NCBI GenBank assembly: GCA_963575745.1
Contig: CAUYUJ010014179.1
Location: forward strand, 56,001 to 120,000
DNA from: Prorocentrum cordatum
Lineage: Eukaryota; Sar; Dinophyceae; Prorocentrales; Prorocentraceae
Direction of reading: 5' to 3'
Length of the DNA: 64,000 nucleotides
The translations under genes and the position numbers were made by a program. The notes under the pieces are model-generated. The model saw nothing but the letters and a program-made list of their open reading frames with translations. It searched no databases and had not been told where the DNA came from. How positions within the stretch are numbered: position 1 is the stretch's first letter; every line of letters starts with the position of its first letter. Positions 29,279-39,297 of the stretch are shown here, one piece after another.

Positions 29279-30211
29279 CAGTGATCCCTCCTCGATCCTT
29301 CCCCTCCCTCCTCCTCCTCTGTCCTCTCGGGCGGCCCTTCGCTTGAGAGGCCCCACCGCCAACGTCGCCGATGCATCGGCGATGCGGCGCGATCCTCCGA
29401 TCCCATCTAACCTCGGACTCCTGTAGGAGGCGTCTGACAGGTCGACCGAGGTGTTCTTCACCGATTCGCCCAGCATTCTCCGAGGCCTCGGCGTGGCCTC
29501 GGATCCGCACCGGGCATGCTCGCCCGTGTTCGGTGCCAGGTGCCTTCACAGACCGATCTGGGTCCGTGGAGTGCCGCAGAAGGATTGGTACAATACTCCT
29601 CTCGTGACGTTGGACGGTCGTCGGACGCCGGATCGGATCGACGTCGGACATCGATGCGATCCGATCCGACGGGGTCGGATCTCAGGTGTGGCATGCGCAG
29701 TGCACCAGTGCAGTCCCCATGGTCGGTATCGCTGATCGGCGTGTGCTTTTGCCAGGTACGTTGGGCAGTGTTGCGGCGTCGATTGGCTATTCCGCCTGGG
29801 TGCACTCGGAAGGCGGAGCCGCGCGCACCCATGAATTGCCCCTGGCAGCTTGTCTGAAAGGGTGTTTTGCTAAAGAGGACCCTGTCGATGACAAATTGCT
29901 AAAAGTTGGTTGCTAAGGAATGGATGGTTTGCTAAAGGGTGGTTTGCTAAGGGTGTTCTGCTAAAGGATGTTTTGCAAAACATGGGGGCATAATCAATGC
30001 GGACGATGACCAGCATTGATCCTGCCTATTTTGAACAGGACTCTCTGTCCTGTCTGTGCCGTGACGGGCATGGTCCATTTGGGGCGAACACCGCCTGCTC
30101 AACAGCGGACGCTGCCACTTGTTGCACAGCCTGTGGATTTGGGAATCGTGCCCATGGGTTTGCCATAACGATTATTTTGGCGGCGAGCCCTGGGTGAAGC
30201 AAGCAGGGGCG
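29279..30211. other. Gene-free stretch with a GCTAAAG repeat
   Basis: 29866-29982 repeats TTTGCTAAAG or TTGCTAAGG about seven times at irregular spacing of 15-25 bp. 29366-29400 carries the GATGCATCGGCGATGCGGCG word. No gene recognised. Confidence 0.5.
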
Positions 30212-30338
30212 GGCCGTCTCAGAAGGCTCGGAAGTCCCCTGGCCTTTGAGAAGTTTTCTAGGCCTTCCCCGAAGTCACAGACAACTTCCCAGAAGGCGCG
30301 AGAGTTTCTGAAAAGTCCCGCGGCCTTCTGAGACGGCC
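30212..30338. mobile_element. Short element with perfect 16-bp inverted ends
   Basis: GGCCGTCTCAGAAGGC at the left and GCCTTCTGAGACGGCC at the right are exact reverse complements. The interior repeats GAAGTCCC, GGCCTT and GAAGTTTTC. No target duplication seen. Confidence 0.65.
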
Positions 30339-31734
30339 TCCTCCTTCTCATTTCCCCCCCTCGCTCATCGCTGATTCTCGGCGTGCCAGCCAGGGGTCCG
30401 AAGGATTCACACGCACACGACAGAGCAGCAGTCAGCATGAGGCAGAGGGCTCCTGAAGTAGACGGGTCCTGGAGGCTTGTGGCCTTCCTCGGGCTCCCCG
30501 GGCGCGGAGCCGACGACAACGACTCAGGACGAAGAGAGCCGGCCGGGCCCGGGGAGAGAGCCCAGGGGCCCCGGAGGATCTGGAGGCACGCGACAGACAT
30601 CGGGTTGATCGAAGAGCGGGGGCGGGGGCAATGCTCCATGATGTGCAGTCGGCCTGGCTCAGAAGAGTCCCGCGGGGGAGGAAGGTTGCCCCGATGCTGG
30701 CACAGACTGCACCGACGCGTTTGGTCGTCCAGGCCTGCTCTACGCGGAACCCTTCCACGCCTGAGCGTTCCCCCCCTCCTCCTCCTCCTTCTCCTCCTTC
30801 TCCTCCTTTTCCTTCTCCTCCTCCTCCTCCTCCTCCTCCTCCTCCTCCTCTTCCTCCTCTTCCTCCTCCTCCTCCTCCTCCTTCCCCCGCGCGGCCGCCC
30901 TCGTCTTTTTCCTTCCCCTTGCATGCTGGACAATTCGCATGTCGTTTGCCCTGAGTCGCCACATGCTGGAGGGGAGTGCCTCTGCCTCGCCGCGGACGGA
31001 AAACGTGTTCGATCGTCCAGCTTGACTGTCTCAGCCCGCTTGGGCGGCTTCTGCCGCGCGCAGACGGCCTCCCCGCCGCCGTGGCGCCCGCCTCGGATCG
31101 GTGGGCGCCTCTGCCGCCGGGAGGCGGCGCTGGGCGCACCCTAGGGGTCGCCGTGCTGGAATGGTGTCTCGAGAGAACTGGGCTCTAGGCCTGGAGGGGA
31201 GTACGGTGAGGGGCTCTGGGCCTGGCCCTGGGCCTTCATTCTATGAGGAAGCTCTGCTTCCAGACCGGGCCCTCGAGCATTCCTTCTATTCTAAAAATTA
31301 ACAGGCGCAATTCGGGGTCTGGGGCAATTCCTAAAGTCGTGATGGGCACATGCCCTGGGTTCAGGTTCTCGACCATTCCTTCAAAGATCAAGGAATTCGG
31401 CCGAGTCGAGACTCCGCGTTCCTTGACAAGGTGTCTCGAGGGAACCTGGCTCCGGGTCGTTTCTTGGGCTTCGATGGTTTTGCGATGGAAAGTTTGACGT
31501 TCCCAAACCAAAAACAATGGACGTCCTGTGGTCTCTGGGTTGGGTTTCTTGTGGAAGATTTCTAGTGGTCGAGCTCCTACTGTATGGGTTCTGGACCTTT
31601 CCCTGGGCAGCTCACCTGTTAGCGCTCAAAAAAGCACTCTCCTTCACGCCCGCGCAGGGAGTTCCCAGGCCCCCCCCCCGAGATCAGCAGCCCATCGCGG
31701 GCCCCCGAAGCGCAGCGGTGCACCGCTGTGGGGG
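30339..31734. other. Gene-free stretch with TCC array
   Basis: 30774-30892 is a TCC/TTC array. Other ORFs are low-complexity or lack motifs. Confidence 0.5.
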
Positions 31735-31862
31735 GGTGCCAAGTCAGGCACGTTCCTCTACAGGAAGGAGATTCAGGAACAGTCTTCTGCGATGTTCGTG
31801 CTTTCTGTTTTGTTGTTGCTATTTTGGGGCATGGTTTGGCTATGTTGGCTATGTCTTCCTTT
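31735..31862. repeat. Repeat family F, copy 2
   Basis: CTCTACAGGAAGGAGATTCA then T-rich sequence with GGTTTGGCTATGTTGGCTATG, as in copy 1. Confidence 0.5.
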
Positions 31863-32614
31863 TTCTTCCAAGCTCCGCCTCTAGGAGGAGATGCCCGACA
31901 CACGAACGCACAGGTGTCATCTCCTGGTCCTTCTGGCTCTGCGGGGGGGGGGGCTCCACGGGCCCCGGGGCAGTCAGCACCTGCCTTGCGCCGCGGCGCA
32001 AAGCAGAGGCAGCCCGCACGCGCGCTCGCACGGCCTGGGCCACGGAGAGCGCGAGGTGGCCGGCGGCGGAGGGAGGAAACGACGGGCGGAGCGGCCGCGG
32101 GGCGGAAGGGGGGGAGGGCGAGCGCTCGCGGGCGCGGGGCGGCATCGCGGGGCCGTCAACACACGGCTCGGGACGTGACGTCAGCCCTTGGGGGAAGTTC
32201 CCCAGGGTCCGGGTCCCGTTTCCGTGAGCAACCTTCTCTGCCTTGGCAGACCAAAGGTCCGAAGGGCTTCGGGGGCTCACGGCGGATAGGAGGGACGGGC
32301 GAGGAGACGGCGACGAAGTGTGCGGCAGGTGTCTTCCAGGCCGATGGCGACGAAGGGCGTCGTGAGAAGCAGCAGCGGGAGCAGGAGCAGGAGGGCGGGG
32401 GGACGAGGTGGACGGGGGCGGGGAGAGGATCGTGGACCCGTTCTCGTCCTCGCCCTGGTCACCAGAGTTCCAGAGCAGGGATCTCAAGGACTGCTTTTTC
32501 AGCGGGAGCGTTTTGATCTGTCTCGGCTGCCGGGGACGGCGCCTTCGTCTCCGATCGTCAAGAACGGATCCAGCATTGACGTTGCTCGATCCCCGAAGGA
32601 CAACAAAAATATAA
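31863..32614. other. GC-rich stretch without recognised gene
   Basis: Long open frames on both strands with Arg/Gly/Ala bias and no motif. I could not support a gene. Confidence 0.45.
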
Positions 32615-32790
32615 TCATAAACGTTTGGCGCTTCGCGCAGAGATTTCTTGGATCCGCGCTGGGCCCCCCGGCGGCGCCTCCGGCGCCGCCCCTGGCGCGC
32701 TCCGCGCGCCAGGGAGAGGGGCCCAGCGCAAATCCAAGAAATCCCCACGGACCGTCGAAAGTTTATGTTTATGTTTGCTTTTCTTCCCCT
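32615..32790. mobile_element. Repeat family A, copy 4 (best preserved)
   Basis: Outer tips CATAAACGTTTGG and AAGTTTATGTTTATG are inverted; inner arms GATTTCTTGGATCCGCGCTG and CAGCGCAAATCCAAGAAATC are nearly perfect; the centre GGCGCGCTCCGCGCGCC is itself a stem. The whole unit can fold into one long hairpin. Confidence 0.78.
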
Positions 32791-33519
32791 AGATTTTAGA
32801 ATCCATGTTGGCCCAGCCCGCGAGTCGACGAGGGCCTCAGCAGGCCCATGTGGGCCATGGAGTTCCAGCAGGCATGCGCTTGAAGCTCCCGTCGTCTCGC
32901 CAGCAGTGCCTGATAGCTTTTCGGGTAAACCCGGCAGTTTTTCCCATGAGTCACTCCAGCTGCCGGGGCATCGCTCGCTCGCTCACGCCCTCCCCCTCGA
33001 TCGTGCTCACCTTGCCCGCTGGCACAAGACCCCGTTAAAATTGCGCGAGAACGACACGCACAAACCAAGACGAGCAGAATGCACAAACGCCCCAGGCTGT
33101 GCTCCACCCCAGTGGCACCGCGAGGGGTACCCTGAGATCCGACGTCGCGATAAAATGCCACATGGTGATATACTGCGACCAGAGCCCCAGAACCAACGTT
33201 CGAGCCGGATCGATTTGTGAGGGCCTTGAGGCCCGACACCGGGTCAAAACGCCGCGGTGCGGAGAAGCCCGAGTCATCCGACGATGTGATGATTTCAATC
33301 CTCCGCCCCAGATGTCGCGACCCCTCCCCTGGGACAAGTTGTCCGCCGCAGAGTCAGCCACGCGCAGAGGGGGGTGAAGGGGAGGGGGGAGTGCTTCTTA
33401 GAAGCACCCCTGCTTCTTAGGAGGCGCGGGCCTTGTCAATAGATGTGAGGCCGGCGCAATGCAAGAAGCAGCCTCCTACTTATCACTAAGAAGCCTTCCC
33501 CCCTCCCCCCTCTCCCAAT
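32791..33519. other. Gene-free stretch
   Basis: 33391-33407 is the near-perfect palindrome GTGCTTCTTAGAAGCAC; the word CTTCTTAG recurs at 33412 and, inverted, at 33485. No gene recognised. Confidence 0.45.
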
Positions 33520-33642
33520 GGGGAGGAGGAGGAGGAGAAGGCGGAGGAGGAGAAGGCGGAGAAGGAGGAGGAGGAGGTGGAGGAGGGAGGAGGAGGAGGA
33601 GGAGGAGGAGGAGGAGGAGGAGGAGGAGGAGGAGGAGGAAAG
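33520..33642. repeat. GGA array
   Basis: GGAGGAGAAGGC units at the left pass into uninterrupted GGA triplets. Confidence 0.9.
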
Positions 33643-33760
33643 GAGGATCCCACCTCTGCGCGACGCCAATAGAGGCCGAGATCGACGCAAAACACATATC
33701 GTTCGGCGGCCAGGGCGGACGCCAAATCGCGTTCGGTCCGCCGGCGGGCCGCGGGCTGGG

Positions 33761-34053
33761 CAGAGGTACGCTATGGACAGGCGGAAGGTAAGAGGGCGGC
33801 CGCGGTCGGGGAACGCGGGGAGAGTCGGCCTCGCGCAGAGGGGGGCACTAACTAGCGAATTGGCCGGCGGGCAAAGAGGGGGGAGGGACGGCCGAGAGGA
33901 AGGAGGGACGCTCAGACGTCGAAGAGTTCGACGATGAGCAGCCGGGGGGGCAGCAGCAGCCAGGCCAGGCAGAGGCACACTACACAGGCGAAAGGTAAGA
34001 GGGCGGCCGCGGATGGGGAACGCGGGGAGAGTCGGCCACGCTGAGAGGGGGGC
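33761..34053. repeat. Direct duplication, unit about 85 bp, offset about 209 bp
   Basis: Both copies (33761-33847 and 33970-34053) read CAGAGG.AC.CTA, GGTAAGAGGGCGGCCGCGG, GGGGAACGCGGGGAGAGTCG and GAGGGGGGCA. Each contains a GGTAAG donor-like word. Confidence 0.75.
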
Positions 34054-34065
34054 AGGGTTAAATCG

Positions 34066-34143
34066 GGCCTGTCTCTATACAGGAGGAATGTTCAAAAGTA
34101 GTCAAAACACATGCTGGGGACCATTTTTGGAGTATTTTGAGGT
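34066..34143. repeat. Repeat family F, copy 3
   Basis: CGGGCCTGTCTCTATACAGG and AGGAATGTTCAAAAG lie directly before the reverse transcriptase fragment, marking its truncated 5' side. Confidence 0.5.
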
Positions 34144-34664
34144 ATGCGGGGTTATTGTTTGAATTCTTCGCCCGATGTTGACGAGTTGATGCTGACGAAT
34201 ATCGTCGATGTTGACGAGGCGATGCAGACGACGGCGCTCACGGCAGAGTCGGGGGCGGCGGTCTTCTTCGATTTCGCAGCTGCATTCCCGAGCGTCGGGC
34301 AGGATTTTCTTCTGGACGCCTTGGCAGCCAGGGGGATGCCACCGACGGTGCTGCAGTACATGCGCTCACTGTACCACGAAAGCCGCCGCCGGCTCGTGAT
34401 CGGAGGCGAGGTCCATGACGGCTTCCCAGTGACGGCGGGCATCCGCCAGGGCTGCCCGTTATCTCCGCTTCTATTCGCGGTGGCTGCACACCCGCTGCTT
34501 CGGCGACTCGGCAGGGCCCTCCCCGCGGCGGTCCTCCGAGCGTACGCCGACGACCTCGCGGTAGTGACGCGCGATGGGGCAGCCGCCGCGGCCGTGCTGG
34601 AACCGCTCTTCGACGCCTACGCAGCGATCTCGGGGCTACGCTTGAATGTTGGCAGAACGGTATG
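34144..34664 (+). pseudogene. LINE-type reverse transcriptase, N-terminal half (palm), interrupted
   Basis: RNA-directed DNA polymerase of a non-LTR retroelement. Homologous sequence begins about NIVDVDEAM (34198) and shows FFDFAAAFPSV, GIRQGCPLSPLLFAV, RAYADDLAVV (the YADD catalytic box) and SGLRLNVGRTV. After GRTV the frame enters the end of the 14.7-kb insertion. The other half lies at 49395-50622; with one TG removed the codons read T-V-W-V-P-L-F in frame. The 5' part, including any endonuclease, is missing, so the copy was truncated before or after the insertion. The ATG at 34144 is probably not the original start. Confidence 0.88.
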
Positions 34665-34753
34665 CCCAGAGGTCCTGAAGGACAGTTTTTTGTACCCATC
34701 ACTCATGTTGATGATGGATGACCAAAACCCATCATGTGGGACAATAAACTGTC
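34665..34753 (+). repeat. Left terminal inverted repeat of the 14.7-kb element
   Basis: The outer 28 bases are identical to the reverse complement of the right end; the next 60 (CTCATGTTGATGATGGATGA and onward) are about 85% alike. Confidence 0.92.
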
Positions 34754-34845
34754 CCACAAAATTCTTCGGGACAATAATTTGTCCCACAAAATCTTTCGGG
34801 ACAATAAATTGTCCCATCATGTCTTCCAGGACGGTAAATTGTCCC
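34738..34845. repeat. Left subterminal palindromes, 4 copies at 30-bp period
   Basis: GGGACAATAAACTGTCCC, GGGACAATAATTTGTCCC, GGGACAATAAATTGTCCC and AGGACGGTAAATTGTCCC start at 34738, 34768, 34798 and 34828. Probable transposase binding sites by analogy with CACTA subterminal repeats. Confidence 0.9.
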
Positions 34846-35775
34846 ACACCATCTTTTCGTGTTTTATTAACATAAAATAACATACATAGATTTGTTTGCT
34901 ATAGGACATGGCCAACTATTGTGCTCACAGGGCATCGGTGTGCTCACAGGCGTCTGCGGCAACGAAAAAAGAAAGCGCATCATATAATGAGGAGGTGGAG
35001 TGGGGAGGGAGCGGGGTGGAAGTTGAGAGGCGCTGATTTTCCATGGTTTGCTTCAGGCTTTCGTCAGGCATTGGCAATAATTCGTGTCGTGGTGGACGAC
35101 GGCGTTTCCGTTCCTTCTTCGCCGTTGGGATATGATCATTGAGTTGGCGCTGGGTTTCACATGCACGTAGCAAGTCGGCAGCGGGCAGACTCGTCGAAAA
35201 CGAGAGAGGGAGGTCGCAGCTGTTCTGGGCCGAGCTTTCTTTAGCATGACTTCCCCGTCCATTGCTAGATCCGTCAAGCCACGGAAAGCAGGTACGCAAG
35301 ACACGCATGGCCTGTTGGCGGTGTGGCAGCGCTTCATCCACACTCCTGACACGTTCCATGGAGGAGGGGGAGGAGGAGGGGAGGAGGAGGAGACGAACAC
35401 AGGAGGTGGAGGAGGAGCCAGTAGGAGGAAGAGGAGGAGGAGGCGGAGGAGGAGGAGGACGAGGAGGGGGAGGAACGTATACAAAAAGGTTAGAGTACAC
35501 TACGAACCTGGATGCTGAGCACGACCAGGAGCTGCTGTTGAAACACTGTGACATGATCAAGCAGACGCGACAAGTTGCTCCGACAGGGGTTGCCCAATCG
35601 GTTGCGGAGGCTGCCACCCTTTCCCACCAGTCCATTGTAAGGCCCTCCTGTTTCCTCCTCCTCCTCCTCCTCCCTCCTCCTCCTCCTCCTCCTCCTCCTC
35701 TTCCTTCTTTTACTCCTCCTCCTCCTCCTCCTCCTCCTCCTCTTCCTTCTCTTACTCCTCCCCCTCCACCTCCTC
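34846..35775. other. Element interior without firm gene; GGA and CTC arrays
   Basis: 35360-35470 is a GGA-rich tract and 35655-35775 a CTC-rich tract, in opposite orientation around an open frame. They could be intron filler of the gene that follows. Confidence 0.5.
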
Positions 35776-36521
35776 CTTACGATCCAGAGGCTGTATTCTT
35801 GGAGCTCGCGGGCTCCAAGGAGTCGGAATGGCACCTTGCGCAACAGACAGAGCCATGGGCCCGCGACCAGGCGCGGATGGTCCGCGCGATGCTACGACAC
35901 GTATCAAAACTCTGCTCCAGGACCCGCAATTCTCAACCGTCGTCCGACCGTCCTCCAACGATCGTCCGACCGTCATCCGATCGGACGACGGTTGGCCGAC
36001 AATCGGACGAACGGTCGGGCGACCGTCAGCCCCCGAGGAAACCTATACCGAAGTGGGCCAGCATTTTCTTCGACGACAGTCAGCCTCAGGAGAGGGAGGA
36101 GAACGAGGAGGCTTCAACAGAGGTGACATGCGTGGCATCACCGAAACGTATGACTTCGAAAAGAGCGCCTTCTCACGGCATGAGCCCCCTGGTGAACATC
36201 GATGGCTGGGATCTTGGATGGCAGTCCGACATGCAGGATGCGCGCGCACCGAATTGCCACTCACCATCCCCTGCCATCGCCCCTCGATCGGAAGTGGATG
36301 GAGTTAGGGGGGGATGGAATGATGGGATCCGAGGTGGGGGGATAGGAGGACGGGGGAGTGGAGGACTTGACATGCAAACAACAAAAACTTCCCAGTCGGC
36401 CTGGCGCGCGAAGCCCATCAGCACCGACGTGGAGTGGGTAGTGGCACGCGTCCAAGAGAAGGGTGCTCCAATGCTGGCGCAGTGGGCTGACGGCTTCAAA
36501 TGGGAGGTGATCGGAGGATAA
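35776..36521 (+). CDS. Hypothetical protein exon(s) in the 14.7-kb element
   Basis: The frame is open from the CTC tract to TAA at 36519-36521. The stretches PKWASIFFDDSQPQEREE, NIDGWDLGWQSDMQDA and STDVEWVVARVQEKGAPMLAQWADGFKWEV look protein-like, while the middle (35937-36030) is a GTCCGACCGTC repeat and 36300-36360 is Gly-rich. I recall WADGF proteins next to KRPAA-rich segments in dinoflagellates, so this may be the upstream part of the gene at 36859. Function unknown. Exon borders not resolved. Confidence 0.45.
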
Positions 36522-36858
36522 CCTTGCAACCTGCATCCCGAATCTATTTGACTGGTTTGCGGTGTCTTTGGCCCAATACTCCCCCATGGACCACCACGGG
36601 ATCATCGCCGGGATCATCGCGATGATTGTGCGATGATCGTGCGATGATCCGACCGCGGTGGTCAATGGGAGGATCGCGAAAGAAGCCCAAAATTAACACA
36701 AAATCCTGCGATGATCCGATCGTGGTGGTTCCTGGGGCCATTTCGATGACGCCGCAAATTCCCATGGATTCTGGACCAGGGTTGGTAGGTTATCCGTGTA
36801 GGTCCCAGGAACAGTTTCTGCAGAGGTTCCCGGAGGAGGAAAACCAGCGTCGCAGGAA

Positions 36859-37692
36859 GTGTGGTCTGGCACGATGCAGAACGGAGACAAGGTGAGAGTT
36901 GTATTCTCGAACAAACAGGGAGATAGGTGGCTGCAGGTCCTACAGAAACGCGGCCAGCTGTTTCAGATGAGATCCTACTTGAACGAGGAAGACGCCGTTG
37001 CCTTTCTGGTCCCCATGGTCAAGAAATATGTCAATGGTGAGATTGATAAGCCCGAGATGGAGATGCTGAAAACTCAGTGGCTGAAAGACGGCAACGGGAA
37101 GAAGAAGAGCGTGTCCAAAAAACCAGCAGCAGCAGAAGCAGTATCGTTGAAAAGGCCAGCGGCGGCACTAAAGAGACCATCAGCAGCTGACCTCGCAGAG
37201 GCAGAGGAGGCAGAGGCTGAGGAGGAAGAGAAGGAAGATGCGCCCGCTCCTGCTGAAGCTGAGGACGGCGAGGAAGCGAATGAGGAGGAAGGAGGCGAGG
37301 AGGAGCCCCGCGAGTTCGATGAGGAGGTTGAGGAGGAGGAGGAGAAGGAGGAGGAGGAGGAGCAGGCAATGGCAGCACCAGCGAGTGAGCCTCCCATGAT
37401 GAAGCGCCCATCGGCAACGGATGTCGTACCAGCGGCGGCGGCAGAGGAGATTCAGGCACCCGTGAAGAAGCGCCCATCGGCAGCGGGTGTGCAGCCTAGC
37501 CCCGCAGCTGCGGCAGCGGCAGAGGCGACGGCGGCAGGCGCCGCGGTGGCGGCAATGAAGCGTCCTACAGAAGATACTCCGACAGATCAGAAGTCCCCGA
37601 AGGCCTCGAAGAAATCGATTGTCTTCCAGAGCCCGCCGAGGGACAACTACGAGCCCGAGGATATTCCAGGGTCAATGCTCGACGGCTTCTGA
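36859..37692 (+). CDS. KRPAA-rich basic/acidic protein (hypothetical)
   Basis: The N-terminal folded part reads SGTMQNGDKVRVVFSNKQ, RWLQVLQKRGQ and DAVAFLVPMVKKYVNGEI. The rest is low complexity: Lys-Arg-Pro-Ala or -Ser modules (LKRPAAALKRPSA, MKRPSAT, KKRPSAAG, MKRPTEDT) alternate with Glu-rich runs, ending IPGSMLDGF then TGA at 37690. This layout is common in dinoflagellate proteins; Lys/Pro/Ala modules suggest nucleic-acid or chromatin contact, which is inference. A 5' exon is likely, because the segment starts without a convincing Met context. Usual length unknown to me. Confidence 0.65.
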   Translation: MWSGTMQNGDKVRVVFSNKQGDRWLQVLQKRGQLFQMRSYLNEEDAVAFLVPMVKKYVNGEIDKPEMEMLKTQWLKDGNGKKKSVSKKPAAAEAVSLKRPAAALKRPSAADLAEAEEAEAEEEEKEDAPAPAEAEDGEEANEEEGGEEEPREFDEEVEEEEEKEEEEEQAMAAPASEPPMMKRPSATDVVPAAAAEEIQAPVKKRPSAAGVQPSPAAAAAAEATAAGAAVAAMKRPTEDTPTDQKSPKASKKSIVFQSPPRDNYEPEDIPGSMLDGF

Positions 37693-37829
37693 ATTTCGCA
37701 CACCTCTCATTTTTTTCTATGCGACGCTGTGCAAGCACCGTGTGTAATGTATAGCTATAGCTGGCGCTTGTCATGTCGACGGAAGTTCAGATCACGCCCG
37801 TATGAACCAGGCTGGTCCTAAAGAAGATG

Positions 37830-38105
37830 AGATGCACCTGGGGAGAGATGCACATATGGGCTGCAGGTAAGTAAACTGATCTATGAGATGCACATATGGG
37901 GAGTTGCGAAATGAAAGTAAAACCAAACTCGAGACGACTGTGTGACAAGATGGGCATATGGGGTGAATGCGTAACGCAATCTTAACAAACTGATCCCCCT
38001 CAAAGCGAAACGTAATACAATAATACATCAGACGAACCACGAATATGCAAACGTGGACAGGTGGGGTTCGCAATCGACAGTATAAGAGATGCACATAGGG
38101 GGATT
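37830..38105. repeat. Dispersed motif GAGATGCACATATGGGG
   Basis: About five copies with few changes, near 37830, 37846, 37887, 37950 (GATGGGCATATGGGG) and 38086. Lies in the 590-bp gap between two genes; could be regulatory or a worn satellite. Confidence 0.6.
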
Positions 38106-38189
38106 CGACTGGGCCCAAATACCGAGCCAAATACCATGGGTTCCCAAAGACCCGCAAGACCATCCATCCTCCAGCACCTCCTCGACCCT

Positions 38190-38210
38190 CTGTAGCCACT
38201 TTGGCTCGAA
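38190..38210 (+). other. DinoSL-like sequence, candidate relict spliced leader
   Basis: TGTAGCCACTTTGGCTCG matches the DinoSL core (GTAGCCATTTTGGCTCA) with few changes; by my alignment 17 of 21 leader positions agree. It lies 74 bp before the ATG of the next gene, same strand, as expected if a spliced mRNA was once copied back into the genome. Confidence 0.45.
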
Positions 38211-38283
38211 CACGCGCGGCTGACGCCACGCGCTTGGTTCAGCTCACCGACCACGCTGTACCAACACACCACGTTTACCACGC

Positions 38284-39297
38284 ATGGCAGGTGATCGCCA
38301 GGATATGACTCAAACTGTACCAGGACCCCCAGCTGGGCCTAACTTGCGAGAACTGCTGGCAGGAGATCGGTGCCCAGGCACGGTCGAAATCGAGGATGCG
38401 ATTCGGCGTGACAATGAGTATTTCGAACAGCAGGGCCAACCGAGCGAGGACCCCCCGCCCGCGAAAGATACCGACGGCTTCAGCCCGATCGACGTCGAAA
38501 ACGGCTTGGATGACACATCTGTAGATGCGGGGGCTCGGGGTAAAGATGCTGCTCCAGAGGCTCGGGGTAAAGATGCTGCTCCAGAGGCTCAGGAAGATGC
38601 TGAACTCCAGGAGGCGATCAAGAAATCGAAGGAGAACCAGGCGGAGCAGAACCGCATCGCAGAGGAAGAGGCTCGCATGATGGCTCAGGCGATCGAAGCG
38701 TCTAGGAAGAGCGCGGAGGAGAAGGGCATAGAGGTTGAGGAGGCACGAGACCACTGGGCCACACACAAGGATGATCCGCTGGGGTCCAAGGTGGCGGTCG
38801 GTCTTATTGTGGTATCTGAAGCAGCGTCCGCGCTGGCAGCATCGGCGAACGGCGGCATCACGGCCAGCAGGCGGCAGAGAGACCAGGGCATCGACGGCGG
38901 CAAGGACCTCGACGACGGCAGCAAGCGGCAGAAGGTCGCGGACCCCGACGGCGGCAACGGCGCGACCTCCACGGGGGGGATCGACGGCAACGGCGACCAG
39001 GCCTCCAAGCGGCAGACGGTCCACGTCGACGGCAGCGGCGACCAGGCCTCCAAGCGGCAGGGGGTCCAGGACGGCAGCGGCGACCTGCAGGCCTCCAGGG
39101 TGCAGGAGCCCAAGGTCTCCACGCTGCAGGGGGTCGACGGCGGCAAGGGCAAGTCCGACGGCGGCAGCAGCGGCGAGGCCAGCCAGCAGGAACGCAGCGG
39201 GAAAGACGGCGGTCGGGCAACGGTCGGAACATCAAACCGTCGGGCAGCGGTCGGTAATCGGCTGCGGAGCGGTCGGGCAGTCGTCGGCGGTCCGTAG
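38284..39297 (+). CDS. Protein with two ubiquitin-interacting-motif-like helices (hypothetical)
   Basis: ATG at 38284 is preceded by a DinoSL-like sequence. Residues 83-102 are a duplicated GARGKDAAPEA module. Residues 104-118 (EDAELQEAIKKSKEN) and about 127-143 (EEEARMMAQAIEASRKS) fit the UIM pattern of acidic residues, Leu, Ala, hydrophobic, x-x-Ser. Residues 190-300 repeat DGGN..QASKRQ. From about 39220 the sequence becomes a GACGGTCGG tandem repeat, so the true 3' exon border is probably upstream of the stop at 39295. UIMs bind ubiquitin; the assignment is by pattern only. It may be the first exon of the gene continuing at 39790. Confidence 0.6.
   Translation: MAGDRQDMTQTVPGPPAGPNLRELLAGDRCPGTVEIEDAIRRDNEYFEQQGQPSEDPPPAKDTDGFSPIDVENGLDDTSVDAGARGKDAAPEARGKDAAPEAQEDAELQEAIKKSKENQAEQNRIAEEEARMMAQAIEASRKSAEEKGIEVEEARDHWATHKDDPLGSKVAVGLIVVSEAASALAASANGGITASRRQRDQGIDGGKDLDDGSKRQKVADPDGGNGATSTGGIDGNGDQASKRQTVHVDGSGDQASKRQGVQDGSGDLQASRVQEPKVSTLQGVDGGKGKSDGGSSGEASQQERSGKDGGRATVGTSNRRAAVGNRLRSGRAVVGGP

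Noticed and set aside
27947-29284. 445-codon frame
   Set aside because: It runs through a GAC/GTC triplet tract, a CTC array and a family A copy; no independent protein sequence.
38284-39297. RNA polymerase or helicase homology for the UIM-like ORF
   Set aside because: No catalytic motif seen; only the two short helices and low-complexity repeats can be supported.
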